From assembly GCA_035578155.1 (NCBI GenBank), contig JAPWDM010000001.1, forward strand, positions 80,354,925-80,418,924: a stretch of 64,000 nt of DNA, in the 5' to 3' direction. Position 1 is the stretch's first letter. Each line of letters starts with the position of its first letter. The translations under genes were made by a program, and so were the position numbers. The DNA is from Brachynemurus nebulosus. Its lineage: Eukaryota > Arthropoda > Insecta > Neuroptera > Myrmeleontidae. The notes under the pieces are model-generated. The model had not been told where the DNA came from. It saw only the letters and a list, made by a program, of their open reading frames with translations, and ran no database searches. Positions 1 to 13,800 of the stretch are shown one piece after another.

Positions 1-38
1 TATATATATATATATATATATATATCTATATATATATG
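1..38. repeat. (TA)n microsatellite at window edge
   Basis: An alternating TA run with one C interruption, cut by the left edge of the window. It runs directly into the module at 39-175, the same arrangement as at 34425-34680. Confidence 0.95.
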
Positions 39-175
39 AGATTTTTTCTTCAGAATCGTGTTCTACGGATCCGAAAAGAGTTAGCGCCCCTACTCTCGCC
101 TCGTACCGTTCTTAAAGTATAGGCTGCATTAGTCTATTTTTTTCTGTGAAAAATTCGACTAAAAATTTACTAAAC
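39..175 (+). repeat. Dispersed module M next to (TA)n
   Basis: This stretch contains CAGAATCGTGTTCTACG, GCGCCCCTACTCTCGCCT and TATAGGCTGCATTAGTCTA. Close relatives occur at 34551-34680 (same strand), 35045-35165 (reverse), 51645-51737 (partial), 56399-56465 (reverse) and 57087-57175. The copies at 34551, 51645 and 56399 also abut a (TA)n tract. It is therefore the end of a dispersed repeat family that shares its outer border with the microsatellite. It has no coding potential. Confidence 0.75.
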
Positions 176-803
176 TAATTAAATTTTGTGGTGCTTCTAA
201 TTGTAATCATATGAGTTTATTTAATGTAGGTATATACCAAAACGAAAGCAAAAGAATAATTGCGTTTAACCAAGCATATATATTTTTTAATTAATGATAA
301 ATACGCTTTAACCATTTCTATTGAATGCATCAGTTAACGAAGGAGAAAATACTAAAAAGAATAGGTAACTGAAAAATAAACAAACAGTAGAAACAAAACA
401 ATTAAGCTACACATTTCAAAGCTGTATTCATAATAAAATATTCATTTTCAAAAAAAAAATTTCATTTTTTTGGAAATATTTTGTTATATATTCGTTATAT
501 TTATTTTATGTATGTAAATTTATTTATATTTCATTAAGTGTATTTACTATAATATAGAAGGAGATGTATAATAACGCTTTTCAAGAATGTATGCAAAGGA
601 ACTTACGTGTAATGTGGTGTTGTCGATCATCAACATGTATCTTTCCTCTTGAAATTCTGAAGAGGTACAACTTTTTGATCGATATATTCAATTAATTTTT
701 CTTTAGTTTTGTAGTTATGCCCAACTTGTTTTCCTTTTGTATTAAAATTTATATATTCGCTTAAATTTCAACTTATAAATACATGAACTTATTTTTGTAT
801 AAC
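176..803. other. AT-rich spacer, nothing recognised
   Basis: Both strands contain stop codons throughout, and I see no repeat family or RNA gene. Confidence 0.5.
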
Positions 804-1284
804 TACAGAGGGTATCATCAATTAAAGAGAGTTACTTTTAACAGTGTATACTACACGTAAAAACAATAAAAAGAAGTCTTACAGCATGTGAGCTATGATT
901 TTTTGAAATTTTACCAAAAAAATGTAGAATTAAAATGTCACACTATAAGTATATTACACGTAAAATAAATACGATTTATCCAAAAAAAAATCTTAATAAG
1001 AGTCTCATAGCAGGCGAGCTACAATTTTTTGAAATTTTCTCGAAAAGATACTCAGTACCAAGCGACTTATTTTGAGACTGCTTGCTTATTATGAAGCTTC
1101 TATTAAGAACGTTTTCTGGTAAATTGTATTTTATGTTTTAATTCTAGAATTTTTTTGTAAAAATTTCAAAAAATCATAGCTTACTTATCCTGTGACTTTT
1201 ATTAAATTTTTTTTGATAAATTGTATTTTTTTCGTGTCTACTAGACTATTAAAAATAATGCGCCTTGATTAATGACACCCTGTA
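804..1284. mobile_element. Foldback / MITE-like element
   Basis: The ends are imperfect inverted repeats: TACAGAGGGTATCATCAATT at the left, and the complement of ATTAATGACACCCTGTA at the right. Inside, GAGCTATGATTTTTTGAAAT recurs as GAGCTACAATTTTTTGAAAT, and again inverted as AAAAAATCATAGCTTAC near 1170. The TACAGGGTGT-type terminus resembles that of the element at 48040-48660. There is no transposase, so it is non-autonomous and old. Confidence 0.55.
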
Positions 1285-1948
1285 TAATTTTCACACTTTT
1301 TGTGGTGCGAGTATATTCTGACAAATCAATATAACAATTCTTTAGTTAATATAGATATTGATGTAACAATAGGCTGCTTTTAGTTTTAAGCTTTTGTTTT
1401 ATAAAAACAGTCAAAATTAGATACTAGATAATAAAATGATTATTAAAACTTATAAAATAATAAACAGGAAAATATTTTTGATAGAGAATAAAAGAGAAAA
1501 TTTTTTTGCCTTAAGCAGTGATTTTTGGCGAGAATCTAAATTTTGAATCGGTTTGTGTCAAATCTTACTATATCCAACAGGAAACGACCTCTAAAGTTGA
1601 GTATTGTGGTCAAAAGTTATATTACACGAAGGATATTGCGAATTTTGATGCCAGGGAAATTCAGTCAATGAGAGACCCCATTTCAGGTCACGTGACATTG
1701 TTCTTTTTAATGTGCTTTGCGGTATGATTAGTAATGTACCAATAAAGTTTTCTTCATATTTTAAAAAGATTTTTAATAGTTTAATAAATGAAATCATTTG
1801 TTACTCTAGTCAAAAGTAATGAGAGCCAGAAAACCAAAGAAAAGTTCACCGTCATAGAAGAAAAATATGAAAAACCTGCAACTTATTAAGTTTGCAATAT
1901 TCTAACTTCAAACTGTCTGTAATAACTAGAACAATCTTACAATATACC
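1285..1948. other. AT-rich spacer, nothing recognised
   Basis: A 69-codon open stretch lies at 1518-1727 on the plus strand. It has no recognisable domain, and its first codon is not ATG. I see no supported gene. Confidence 0.45.
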
Positions 1949-3346
1949 TAGGGGAGAAACCAAATTTGAGATAGGATCCTAATTTGAGATAGCAAAGTTT
2001 TAACGATACGTCTAGTCCTAACTACTTAAAAATCATGCAAATACAATTTATTATGTCTAAAACCGTGGGGTAATGCCTTTTCTTGACATTTATGTGAGTA
2101 TAGTATATTTATTTAGTTTAGAAATGACGTCATTATCATCTCTTTTCAATTTATGACGCTAGCTGTCGCTTAAAAAATTATACGATACTGATCCTTAAAA
2201 TAGTACATAAATTAAGTTTATTTCCATTTTTTCTTTTTCTCATTCTTTTCAATTACTAAATTACTAAATTATATAAGATTTCACTTACGGATTTGTGTAT
2301 ACTGAATGAAAGTTAGAAAAAGATAACATACCATTAAATTAGGTATTATTAAATAGTTATTACCAATAATTTTTTATTTGACCCACCCATTTCCATTCAT
2401 ATTTTTATGATACTTTACTGTGGTACGTTACTACCTAGGTATCATAAAAATATGAATTGAAATGGGTGGGTCAAATAAAAAATTATTGGTAAAAACTATT
2501 TAATAATACCTAATTTAATGGCATGTTATCTTTTTCTAACTTTCATTCAGTATACACAAATCCGTAAGTGAAATCTTATATAATTTGGCAATTCAAAAGA
2601 ATGAGAAAAAGAAAAAATGGAAATAAACTTAATTTGTGTACTATTTTAAGGATCAGTATCGTATAATTTTTTTAAAAGGACAGCTAGCGTCATAAATTGA
2701 AAAGAGATGATAATGACGTCATTTCTAAACTAAATAAATATACTATAGTTTTAGTTACTAAACTAAGAGAAAAATTATTTGTTGTTTGAAAAGTTTAAAA
2801 GTGATATTTTGAAACCGTCTTAAATTATTTAGAAAAGTTTCTTATTTAATTTTTCTACTTGTTGTTTTGGATATATTTTACTTTTCATTTATTTTCAAAC
2901 AATTTATCTAAATAAACATTTAAATATGACGCCATTGCTTTTCAAACTATGGCGTGGATCGTGAAACTGAGTCTGTATCCATCCATCAAACAGTCTATAC
3001 CAGGTTTAGGATTTTACAGGAAATGTCACGGGGTTGTACTCCTCCGATTTTGTTTATTCTTTGATATGTTATAGAACATCGAAAAATAAGGGATACGTAT
3101 TTTTTTTAGCGCTGGTAAAACAGTTTGTGGAGGTGACATCGTCCTTCAAAAAATCTACAAAATTTATTTAAGCTTGTGTTTTTCTTTTAATATTGTATTT
3201 GCTCATGTTTTTCTTTTTCTTTCTTATTTTTTAATATATATTACGTTAGTGTAAAAAAAAAATTGTTCTAATAAGTGAATTAAAACTTCTAAATGAATTT
3301 TTTTGGCTTTTGAAAAAAAGTATCTCAGATTTGGTTCCTCTCCCAT
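1949..3346. mobile_element. 1.4-kb element with 25-bp inverted ends
   Basis: GGGGAGAAACCAAATTTGAG at the left end (near 1951) matches the reverse complement of CTCAGATTTGGTTCCTCTCC at 3324-3343 with few mismatches. The left end also repeats TTTGAGATAG twice. The large palindrome at 2099-2747 lies inside, so either the palindrome is a nested insertion or the whole is a single foldback unit. No transposase reading frame is visible. Confidence 0.5.
2099..2747. repeat. Large near-perfect palindrome (arms ~310 bp)
   Basis: The left arm (2099-2413) and right arm (2439-2747) are reverse complements with few mismatches and indels around a 25-nt loop at 2414-2438. For example, AAATGACGTCATTATCATCT at 2125 pairs with AGATGATAATGACGTCATTT at 2704. 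At the loop, TTTTTATGATAC faces GTATCATAAAAA. Such high arm identity suggests a recent foldback insertion or active arm correction. Confidence 0.9.
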
Positions 3347-4431
<1,085 letters not shown>

Positions 4432-5061
4432 TAGGGTGGCGCAAAAAAACCACATATTTTTCTTTTTTTTGTCTCATAGGAAAAAAAGTTAATTTAGCTC
4501 GATTTAAGAATGCTCACCAAAAATTAGCTCGATAAAAAATTTCTTAAGGGTCGCTCAAAACTTTTTAAAATTTGAAAATGTGCCAAAAATCGATTTTTGT
4601 TTTTCATCAAACTTTTTTTCTTATCCCTGCATATGTTTGTACATTGAATAAAAAAAAATTCCTCCAAATGTTAACTCAAAAAATTGATAATAAAAGGTCG
4701 CTCAGGAATTTAAGGTCAAAATATTTAATATTTTTTAGGGACGCTGAAAAATATTAAATATTTTAACTTGAAAAACTTTTAGAACTCTTGAGTGACCTTT
4801 TATTATCAATTTTTTGAGTTAAAATTTGGAGGAATTTTTTATTATTCAATGTACAAACATATGCAGGCATGAGAAAAAAAATTTGATAAAAAACCAAAAT
4901 CGATTTTTGGCCCATTTTCAAATTTTAAAAAGTTTTGAGCGACCCTTAAAAAATTTTTTATCGAGCTAATTTTTGGTGAGCATTCTTAAATCGAGCTAAA
5001 TTAACTTTTTTTCCTATGAGACAAAAAAAAGAAAAATATATGGTTTTTTTGCGCCACCCTA
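4432..5061. mobile_element. Palindromic foldback element inside (TA)n
   Basis: The ends are perfect inverted repeats: TAGGGTGGCGCAAAAAAACC at the left, and its complement ending in GCGCCACCCTA at the right. Pairing continues almost to the centre near 4747. For example, TTAGCTCGATTTAAGAATGC at 4494 pairs with GCATTCTTAAATCGAGCTAA at 4979. (TA)n flanks both sides, consistent with a TA-targeting element. There is no coding capacity, so it is non-autonomous; the transposase source is unknown. Confidence 0.85.

Positions 5062-5132
<71 letters not shown>
5062..5132. repeat. (TA)n microsatellite, right of palindrome
   Basis: About 70 bp of alternating TA, the partner of the tract at 4291-4430. Confidence 0.95.
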
Positions 5133-5133
<1 letters not shown>

Positions 5134-6290
5134 CAGTTGCGTTTGGCTCACTAATTTTAAGTATAGTACATCAGTAACAAAAAAAAAAAAATTCCAGAAT
5201 ATGCTAGTAGTTTTAACTGTATTTTCAGTTTCAGCAAAAATTTTCTTAGTTTTGGGAACGAGATAATTGAAAATAATTAGCATCAGTTAAACGTACGTCG
5301 CTGTTTGCGATCAGCGGTAATAATGTCGACAGATTATTTGTAACATTCACAGCCAACATTTACCAGAACGCAGACATACTTTAAACCCAAAATATCAAAA
5401 AAAAAAAAAAAAAAAAGAAAAACGAAAAAAAAAGGAAAAAAAAAGGAAAAAAAATCTTAAAAATTTACTTTTCCGATACAAGTGTTGTATTAAACGCTGT
5501 AAGCTTTACTTATTGGTAGGGTGTAAAAATTAATTGCACTTCTTATTCTAAACTCAAGTGGTAAGTTTATAATTAGATAATATTAGACTATAATTTTTGT
5601 TTTATTCCTGAGATAATTCTTTATTATAATTCCTTTAAAAAGCAACTACAAAATTTAGAAGAAATGTTTTTATCTTCCGAGTATATTTTTAACATAATAT
5701 TAACATCTGAAAATGTAGCCTCTAAGCACATTCACGTGTATTATAAAAGTATATCAAGTATTCATGAATATAAATTTTTACGTTTTACATGACATATCCA
5801 ATACAAATTAAAATTGACTATTTTGGTTAGTCAACCATCGGTAATCTTAAATGATGCAATATTCATAAACCTGAGTAATTTGTTATGTAAACTACTTAAA
5901 AGTTATAATCATTATATTTAACATAACATTAACTTATATTGTTATGTCCTAGTTTTAGTTATGGTTTATTTAGTATACATACAGATGCTTAATGTATGTT
6001 TATTTAATTTGTTACTTAAACAGTATTATTACCGCATAGCCAAATAAAATGGGCCATCTGTTTCGCGTATTCTTGTAATGTCATTTATAACCGCTAACAG
6101 GGCGGAAATACTTATGAATTATATATGGTTCCGGTTTTTTTAAATGGTAAGTAATTCTATGTTGTAAGTTATTCACCACTTTTTGCCAGATACTAGAAAA
6201 CTAATAATATAATATGCCTCATACTTTTTTGAGAATGTTTTATATTTTTTATTATAAATGGCTGCGAAGCCATCAACTTACTTTGTTTTT
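5133..6290. other. Spacer with A-rich tract
   Basis: An A-rich purine tract lies at about 5397-5460. The rest is AT-rich with no supported gene or repeat family. Confidence 0.45.
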
Positions 6291-7122
6291 AACCGACTTC
6301 AAAAACGAGGAGGTTCTCAATTCAGCCCGTACGTTTTTGTTTTTTTTATGTATGATGTACACCGATTTCTCCCACATGTCTGGCCCAATTTGCACCATTC
6401 TTTTTTTAGTTAGTAGATAAAATTCTCCAGGTGGTCTCATAAAAATTTTGTTGATATTGATCGAGTAATTTTTTAACCATCTTCAATAATATGAGCAATA
6501 TGAATAATTATGGGAAATTTATAATTTTATATGCAAAATTATTTACTTTAACATCTATATAGTTACATATTTTTTTAATTTATCTTGACCCAGTTATCCT
6601 AAAAATAATTTTTTGTCAGTACCTAGTTTACAAAATTCTTTGATGACTTGAAAAATCGGTGGATTTTCCTTGATTTCTTATTTTCCTAGTAATTATTACT
6701 TTAAACATTATTAATGTTCTAAATTTCAGAGCAAAGTCAGTGGGTGCCCAAAGTTATGATTTTTGGACACTGGTATTTTGGAAACTATTCCACCTAAACG
6801 TATGAAATTTAGAATTTAATAAAAAAAATTTAAAAACCAAATAAAAAATTGTAATGGGGTGTACTTATAAGCATTGTTACTAAAAGGTATAAAATAAAAG
6901 CTATTTTAAAAAACCGACTTCAAAAATTAAAAAATAATTAATAGCACGAATTTTCAAGTCAGGCGGGGAGAAGTATAAAAAAAAAAGTAGATCTTGAAGA
7001 ATTCATGAATTTTTCAAGTACATCCAATCGCAATTTTACATATGACGCCCCGCCTGACTTCAAAATTCGTGCTATTAATTATTTTTTACTTTTTGAAGTC
7101 GATTTTTTAAAAGAGCTTTTAT
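6291..7122. mobile_element. Non-autonomous repeat, ACCGACTTCAAAAA ends, copy 1
   Basis: One end is AACCGACTTCAAAAACGAGG (6291) and the other is a foldback tail at 6893-7122. A second copy lies at 18433-19259 in the opposite orientation, and the two align along nearly their whole length. ACCGACTTCAAAAA-type termini are common in insect genomes, a point I recall from general knowledge. No protein is encoded. Confidence 0.75.
6893..7122. repeat. 230-bp foldback tail of copy 1
   Basis: AAAACCGACTTCAAAAATTA near 6911 is mirrored at 7083-7107, and TTAATAGCACGAATTTTCAA is mirrored by the complement near 7060. The loop contains TCTTGAAGAATTCATG. Confidence 0.8.
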
Positions 7123-7553
7123 TAGTTACCAGTTATAATATATTTGTTTTCAAACTAGCAAATCAATGACTAATCTTTACCACTAAACTATTCTGGACAT
7201 ATAAACAATCTGCCCCCTATAAGAGATCATATTAATGAGTGTACTGGCGTTATGGTACTGAGGTTATAAGTAAGGTAAGAGCACCAGTACCCGTCATGTT
7301 AAGACATGAACAGGACTTTACATTAAATTTTTTCGTTCATAACTATACGAAATAACCAACAGTAAAGCTAAAACGAAAGATAATTTTATGATCTTTTAGG
7401 AATATTTTAGTTTATTTGAATATTTTTATAATAAATATATTAATAAAAATAAAAAAAAGGAAAAATTGTGTTGTACCAATACCCGTCAATAAAAACTTAA
7501 CGATGTTCCAGTATCCGCCAGAGAAGACACCCAGTATCCATAATTCTCTAGAC

Positions 7554-8359
7554 CAGTGGTTCCCAAACTCTTTTGGCCCACGGACCCTTTTGCATAGTCA
7601 AAACTTGGTCACGGACCGTGGGTGAAAAATTACATAAATGCATAATAAAAAAAAAAAAAAAAACACAAATTTAACTTTGATGTTTTGAAAGGTAAATGGT
7701 GTGGTAAAAATAAAATATAAATAACACATTTTGTTGAAGAAGTATTTATTGAAATTATAACCTTTTTTCAAAATAGAAAAAAAATGACTTGGATAAACCT
7801 GATAGGATGTTATGAGTGTATTTATGTTCGGCTCAATGTTTTGTGAGTAGCAACCGCAAATCCCCACGAGTACTAATTTCTGGTCGGTTTTTTTTGTGAT
7901 GAGGCTTATAACGGCACAAAGATACAAGATGAAAATACGTATTTTGTATCTTGTATTTGTATTTCAAATACTTGTATCTTAAATAAGCCTCATCTCTGAT
8001 CATTAATAATATGTATATTCTTTTGAAACACATCTGTGTTGGAAAAACTTACTATCCCTTCTTCGATTTTTAATAAAAAAAGAAATCTTTAATGAATGTA
8101 TTGATAACTGTGATATATAATTTTTTTAATCAGCTTAAACAAGAGTATAACTTTTCTTTTATACTTAGGACGTAAAAATTGCTAATTTGTTCATTGTTAT
8201 TTAACTTCCATATTAATAAAAATTTGTCATAATGTTTTTATTTTATATTAAACCTTGCACGGAACCCCTGACGTTGTTCAGGGCCCTCAAATCAATTTTA
8301 ATTTTTCACGGACCCCCTGAATGATCCCGGGGACCCCAGGGGGTCCGTAGGGACCACTG
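7554..8359. mobile_element. hAT-type MITE nested in the pogo element
   Basis: The termini CAGTGGTTCCCAAACTCTTT and (complement) CAGTGGTCCCTACGGACCCC are classic hAT ends. Imperfect 8-bp flanks match at 6 of 8 positions: CTCTAGAC at 7546-7553 and CTTTAGAA at 8360-8367, in the TCTAGA-like context hAT elements favour. The interior has no transposase. Short GGGGGTCCGTG-type subterminal repeats occur at both ends. Confidence 0.85.
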
Positions 8360-8384
8360 CTTTAGAATATGGTTAATCTTAAAC

Positions 8385-9160
8385 AACTGAGCTATATAAT
8401 TAAAATAATTAAAGATAAAGCTTTATTAAAAAAATTATTTAATTCTGTTATTTCCTTTCTACAATTCCTGCATATATATTGTTTAGATCGGCACTGAACT
8501 AATTCTTTTAGAATTCTCTTTAACTTTAGTACAACCATCCGTGATGCTAATTCTTCTGAAGCATTATCCATAATATCCATAAATGCTGTTTTTGTACATT
8601 CTTTTTCATTGGAATTAATAACATTATGTACTGATTTTTGTCTTTTTTATACAATTACATGGTTATTAGTCGGACTCAAAAAGATACTGATCCATCATAA
8701 TTCCATCAGACGCTCTGTATTTTTCAAAATTTCTATAAATTTTTCTTTCTTAAAATTTGCTTCAATTTCCTCAAGCCAGTTTTTTATATTTTATGCTACC
8801 GAAGCCCTTGATTTTCTTAAATTTTGAGAAAATCGCTTAGATAACTCCGGATGTATATTGCAAAAAAACAAGAACTATTTTCGTCCAGGTCGACCATGAG
8901 TAAACGGATTTTCCCAAGTTTTGGATTAGTAGGTGGCTACTGTCTAGCAGTTAAGGATCACAGTTTCATCAAAATGTTTCATCCACTTTACTATGTTCTC
9001 ATTTTCTTTGTTGGTTAAAATAATTGTGGAGACACTTTTTTTGCATAATGTGGGCTACTTTTAATCTATCTGATAATGTGGTCTGACAATTATCTATGAT
9101 ATACGAAATTGTTTCACTACGATAGAAATCGGCACTTTTTTTTAACGAATAGCATATCGA
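8385..9160 (-). pseudogene. Pogo-like transposase remnant
   Basis: In the minus-strand frames, read from 9160 downward, I see the DNA-binding side and the start of the catalytic region of a pogo/CENP-B-type transposase. The pieces are NENIVKWMKHFDE (about 9020), the degraded PFTHGRPGRK motif (about 8900), HPELSKRFSQNLRKSRAS (about 8840), NWLEEIEANFKKEKFIEIL, then SVHNVINSNEKEC (about 8615) and ASEELASRMVV (about 8560). This order is that of the family. Several stops and frameshifts break it, and the DDE residues are not recognisable. The identification rests on motif memory, not a search. The remnant ends where the hAT MITE begins. Confidence 0.65.
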
Positions 9161-10026
9161 AAGCATTTATTTAATCTTCATTACTGTATTCTATAACTTA
9201 CAAAAAAGACGGTACCCAAAACCGTTACTATAGGGTATCAGTATCCGACATTAATTTACAAGGACTACTAAAATTTAATTGTTACAGAAACTAATAACGG
9301 GTACTATGTAGTTAGTAGCTTTACAGTATTGTTGTGAATGTCATCTAGATTTAAAAATTTAAGTGTAAAAAACATAATAGAATATGTATCCTTTTTTAAA
9401 ATAAAATTTGTTACCCCAATAACAGTCACTATGATGGTTACTGGAAAATGCCCGTATTTTATGTACCAGTAGCTCCCATCAAAAATAATAAATTTCTCTT
9501 AGGTTTTCTGGTCTAAAAACTATTTTTTAATAAAATTTAATTCATAATAAACCTCAAAAAAACAAAAAATATAACTAATTATTCGTTAAACCAAAATTAC
9601 AGTAAGATAAAATTAGTGCTTACCTTAGCTAAAACTTAAGAGTTTTAGTAAATATATGCAAATTTTACAAACACTAACTTTCAGATGAGCCGTTATATAT
9701 CTAATGCTAATTGAACGCTATCATAAATGGAATAACGGTTGGGTATACTTTCCAGAACGTGTAACAGGAAACACAAAAAATATATTCTTGATTAAAACTT
9801 TAATATTTATCATTTTACTGAAACTTGACGACTATTGGGTCAATGACGGCTACTGCTGCTCTTACCTTCATGGATTGAACTGAAAATATTTTGTACTTAA
9901 AATATTTTTACACAAATTTAAATTCTTTTCAACCTTTTCCGAAAATCAAAGAGTAGCAAGTTAATTTTTAAATTTCTAATAAAGTATTGATATAGGACAA
10001 GGGTACGTGAGTAGAATTCAAATTTG

Positions 10027-10345
<319 letters not shown>

Positions 10346-10681
10346 AGGTCCGGCCTCGGGACGTTTACTTGTCAGTTATAAAGTGGATTTTTCGATCGTT
10401 TTTAAAATGAACTTAACAATTTTTATTTTGCATCGCATCATTGTATATTATATAATTCGCTGACGTCATTATGTAAAATCGGAGTCAATACCATTGAATA
10501 TCCGCCGTATAAAGTAATTTAAACTATAAGAGTTTATTTCATACATGTGTAATTTCTATGTATTTCCTTATTATTAAATATCATCAACCGACATTGATGA
10601 TTCTCAAATGGAAACACTCACTTCCCCAGTCCCGACATGTTTCTATTTGAGAATAAGTACTGTATTTACATTCTGTTTTAT
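10346..10681. other. Spacer before LINE 3' end
   Basis: I recognise nothing here. It ends in the target-site duplication of the LINE. Confidence 0.5.
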
Positions 10682-10692
10682 CCGTTTAATGT
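10682..10692. repeat. Target-site duplication, LINE 3' side
   Basis: CCGTTTAATGT here is identical to 15942-15952 on the other side of the LINE. Confidence 0.85.
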
Positions 10693-10872
10693 CTTTTTTT
10701 TTTAAATCTTTATTGACATTAACAAAAGTATACAGCCAACATTAAATATAAACATGGAGTATAATTGAAACAATAAAATTTCATAGGCACCCTATAGATA
10801 CAAAATAGTTTTTAAAAGATAATTACATGTAAACAAAGATACAATTAACCAATTGTTATTTTTATGTAAAAA

Positions 10873-13800
10873 TTAAAGCTTTAAATTAGAGTTCTGTAAA
10901 AATTCCATAATAATATCCACAATCCGTGATTCATTATTAAATACAATTGTTTGAAAATTGAAAGGTAAACAAATTTCGAGATTGCGGAGTTTATTATGTA
11001 ATCTGTTTATTTTGTGAAAATTTAAGTCGCAATTATAAAGTAGGTGATTAATGTCGGCTACACTGTTGTCATCACATTGACAATATGGTGTTTGGTTTAT
11101 TCCTAAGCGATATAAGTGTGATGCGGGACAGCAGTGACCAAATTTCATGCGACTGATAGTTGTGATGTATTTGCGAGGTCTATTCAGTGTGTGGAACAAA
11201 GTTCTTGATTTGATTTTACCATGGCACGCGGCGTAGTGGGTCCCTTTAAATTGTACAGATCTCTGAAAATCCTCGTTCCAGGACTCCATGAATTTGATCC
11301 TGTGGATGGTATGTAAGTCTAGTAGCGGAGTTGGATGGGTGGCAGGTAACTTGTAATCAATGGCCGTCTCTTTGGCGAGTTTATCAACTCTTTCATTTCA
11401 CTTTATTCCAATATGGGAACGGACCCAAAGAAAACCAACCCGCAATCCCACTGATTCGAACTCTTTTAAGGTTTCCAATACCTGCAGTAAATAATGATTT
11501 TCATTGTACTGGAGGTAACCACTTTTTAATTTGTTTATCAGAGACAGAGAATTAGTACAGATTACGTAATGGTTTAATTGCATACGAAGAATGTATTTTA
11601 AAGCTTCCAAAGCAGCTATAATTTCTGCAGAATAGACAGTGGTGTTCTTTGTTAATTTGAAGGAATAGTAGATTTCCGTAGCTGAATCTATAAAAGCAGC
11701 GGCAACTCCATCATCTCATTTGGAGGCATCAGTATACGCACAAAATAGAAAGTCGTGCTGTTCTAGTGCTTCGAAAATTAAGATCTCATTGACAGTTGGT
11801 ACATTTTCTATGTACTCAATTTTTGGAAATATGAATGGTCTGATAAGTAACACTTCGTATTCCATATCAAATAACGTCGAAGATGTAGATTGCGTTTTGA
11901 ATGTGCTGAAATCAGCATAGGATGTTGCTATACACGGTGTTTCTCTTCTACTCCAATAGCTTTTCCCTTCTAAATTCTGAATTAATATGTTGTTAATTCG
12001 CTTAGTTACGGATGACATTTGATTGTTAACTACTTTTAGAGTATATTTTTGAGCCACATATTGCCACCGAATTTTAATAGGAGGCTCCGCCGCCTCTGCT
12101 TGTAAGACGTTTGTAGGAGTACTCTTCATTGCTCCTAGGTATATTCTTAGTGCCTTGTATTGAATTCTGTTTAATATGTTTATGGTTTTATCCGGTACAT
12201 TGTCCCAACATATACACGCGTAATCAAGACGAGAACGTATTAAACCTCTATATATTGTAAGTAAAGATTCCGGATGTCCTCCCCAGTATGTGGACCAAAG
12301 TGATCTTAAAATATTAAGGCTATTTTCACATCTTCCTGCTATATATTTGAAATGCCAGGCCCAATTAAGTTTACAAATCATCGGCAAACTGTATAACAGA
12401 AATTTTGTTATTAAGAACAGAGTAAAGATCAATACAATATATATTAAACAGCAGAGGCGCCAAAACGGATCCCTGGGGAACACCGTCATTCACGGTTCTA
12501 GGTTGTGTCAGACCTGCTTCAGTCCTAACCATAATATTACGGTTTTTGTACGTCATAATTAATGAGTAAGCAAAGGATGCTGGTATAGCTAAGTTAATTA
12601 GTTTTTTTTAAAAAGGAGGTTTAGAATGACATTGTCATATGCCTGTTCTAAATCTGTGAACACTGCTACTGTGCATGCCTTATTTGCAAACCCGATCTTT
12701 ATATCAGAGGTTAACTAACATAATGCGTCGGTAGTACCCCTACCTTTTCTAAAACCAAATTGGTTGTCTGAAAATAGCTTATTTTTCTCAATGTAATGCT
12801 CTAATCTTCCTTTAATCATTCTCTCCAGTATTTTAAATACGCAGGACATTAGAGATATGGGTCTGTAAGAGTCTGATATACGGGGGTCTTTATTAGGTTT
12901 AAGGAGGGGTAAGACAATAATATTTTTAAAACTAGGGATTTGGACGTTATTTTTCCAGATTTTGTTAAGTAATTGTACTAGCTTAACTTTTGCCATCTTT
13001 GGTAAATTGATAAGAAGGGGGTACACTATATCGTCCAACCCTGGGCTAGTACTTTTATTATGTTTTAAAGCTAGTTCAAATTCAATTTGAGTAAATGCGT
13101 TGAAAAAATACGTATTATCTTTAGTACTGGGTGGCCTGTTGTTAAAATCCCTCGGGTTTAAAGGACTGTCAACAGTTAATGGGGATAATCGATTAATAAA
13201 AGGTTCGAGGCAGTTAGGATTAATGTTATGTACAGTATTGCCAGATGTTGACGCAAGTTTCATGCGTTTATCTTTGTCCCATATTGTTTTCGAAGTAGAA
13301 TTAATGTTAATGGTATTACAAAATTCATTCCAACTGCTTTTTTGATTTGGTTAAATTCTTGTTTAATATATTTTTGAATAAGGATGAATGTTCTGTAATT
13401 TACGTAACACCTGTTTTGTTTATAAAATGCAAAAAATTGTTTACGCAAATTAATAAGTTCATAACATCGGTCATTCCACCAGCGTGGTGTTACTTTTTTT
13501 TAATGTGTTTATTGGAGGTACGTGATATACCTATCTCAGCTGCCCTATTGATTGCATTGATAAAATCAGTATATTCTTCATTCACGGATTCGTATGACAA
13601 ATGATTGTGTTTGTTTAGTATACTGGGTAATTGTTCTTTATAAAAGCTCCAGTTTGCTTTATTAGTGTTCCACCTGTATTTGGGAGGATTATCTTGATTG
13701 GAAGTTATAGTGGAACCTATGGTAAGTATTATGGGTATATGATCTGAACCCGACAAATCATCCATCACTCTCCAGTCACTGGAAGTCACTAAAGCACTGG

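Larger units (their letters stand above)
7273..9867 (-). mobile_element. Decayed pogo-like DNA transposon
   Basis: Terminal inverted repeats bound the element: GGTAAGAGCACCAGTACCCG at 7274 and, inverted, GGTAAGAGCAGCAGTAGCCG ending at 9866. They match at 22 of 24 positions over the full TIR. Between them lie a broken minus-strand pogo-type transposase (8385-9160) and a later hAT MITE (7554-8359). Removing the MITE leaves about 1.8 kb, within the usual pogo size range. The expected TA duplication is seen only on the left. Most of the catalytic region cannot be recognised, so the element is dead. Confidence 0.65.

Noticed and set aside
7598..7927. 109-codon minus-strand frame inside the hAT MITE
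   Set aside because: Composition is that of AT-rich noncoding DNA. There is no hAT motif, and the frame overlaps the terminal repeat.
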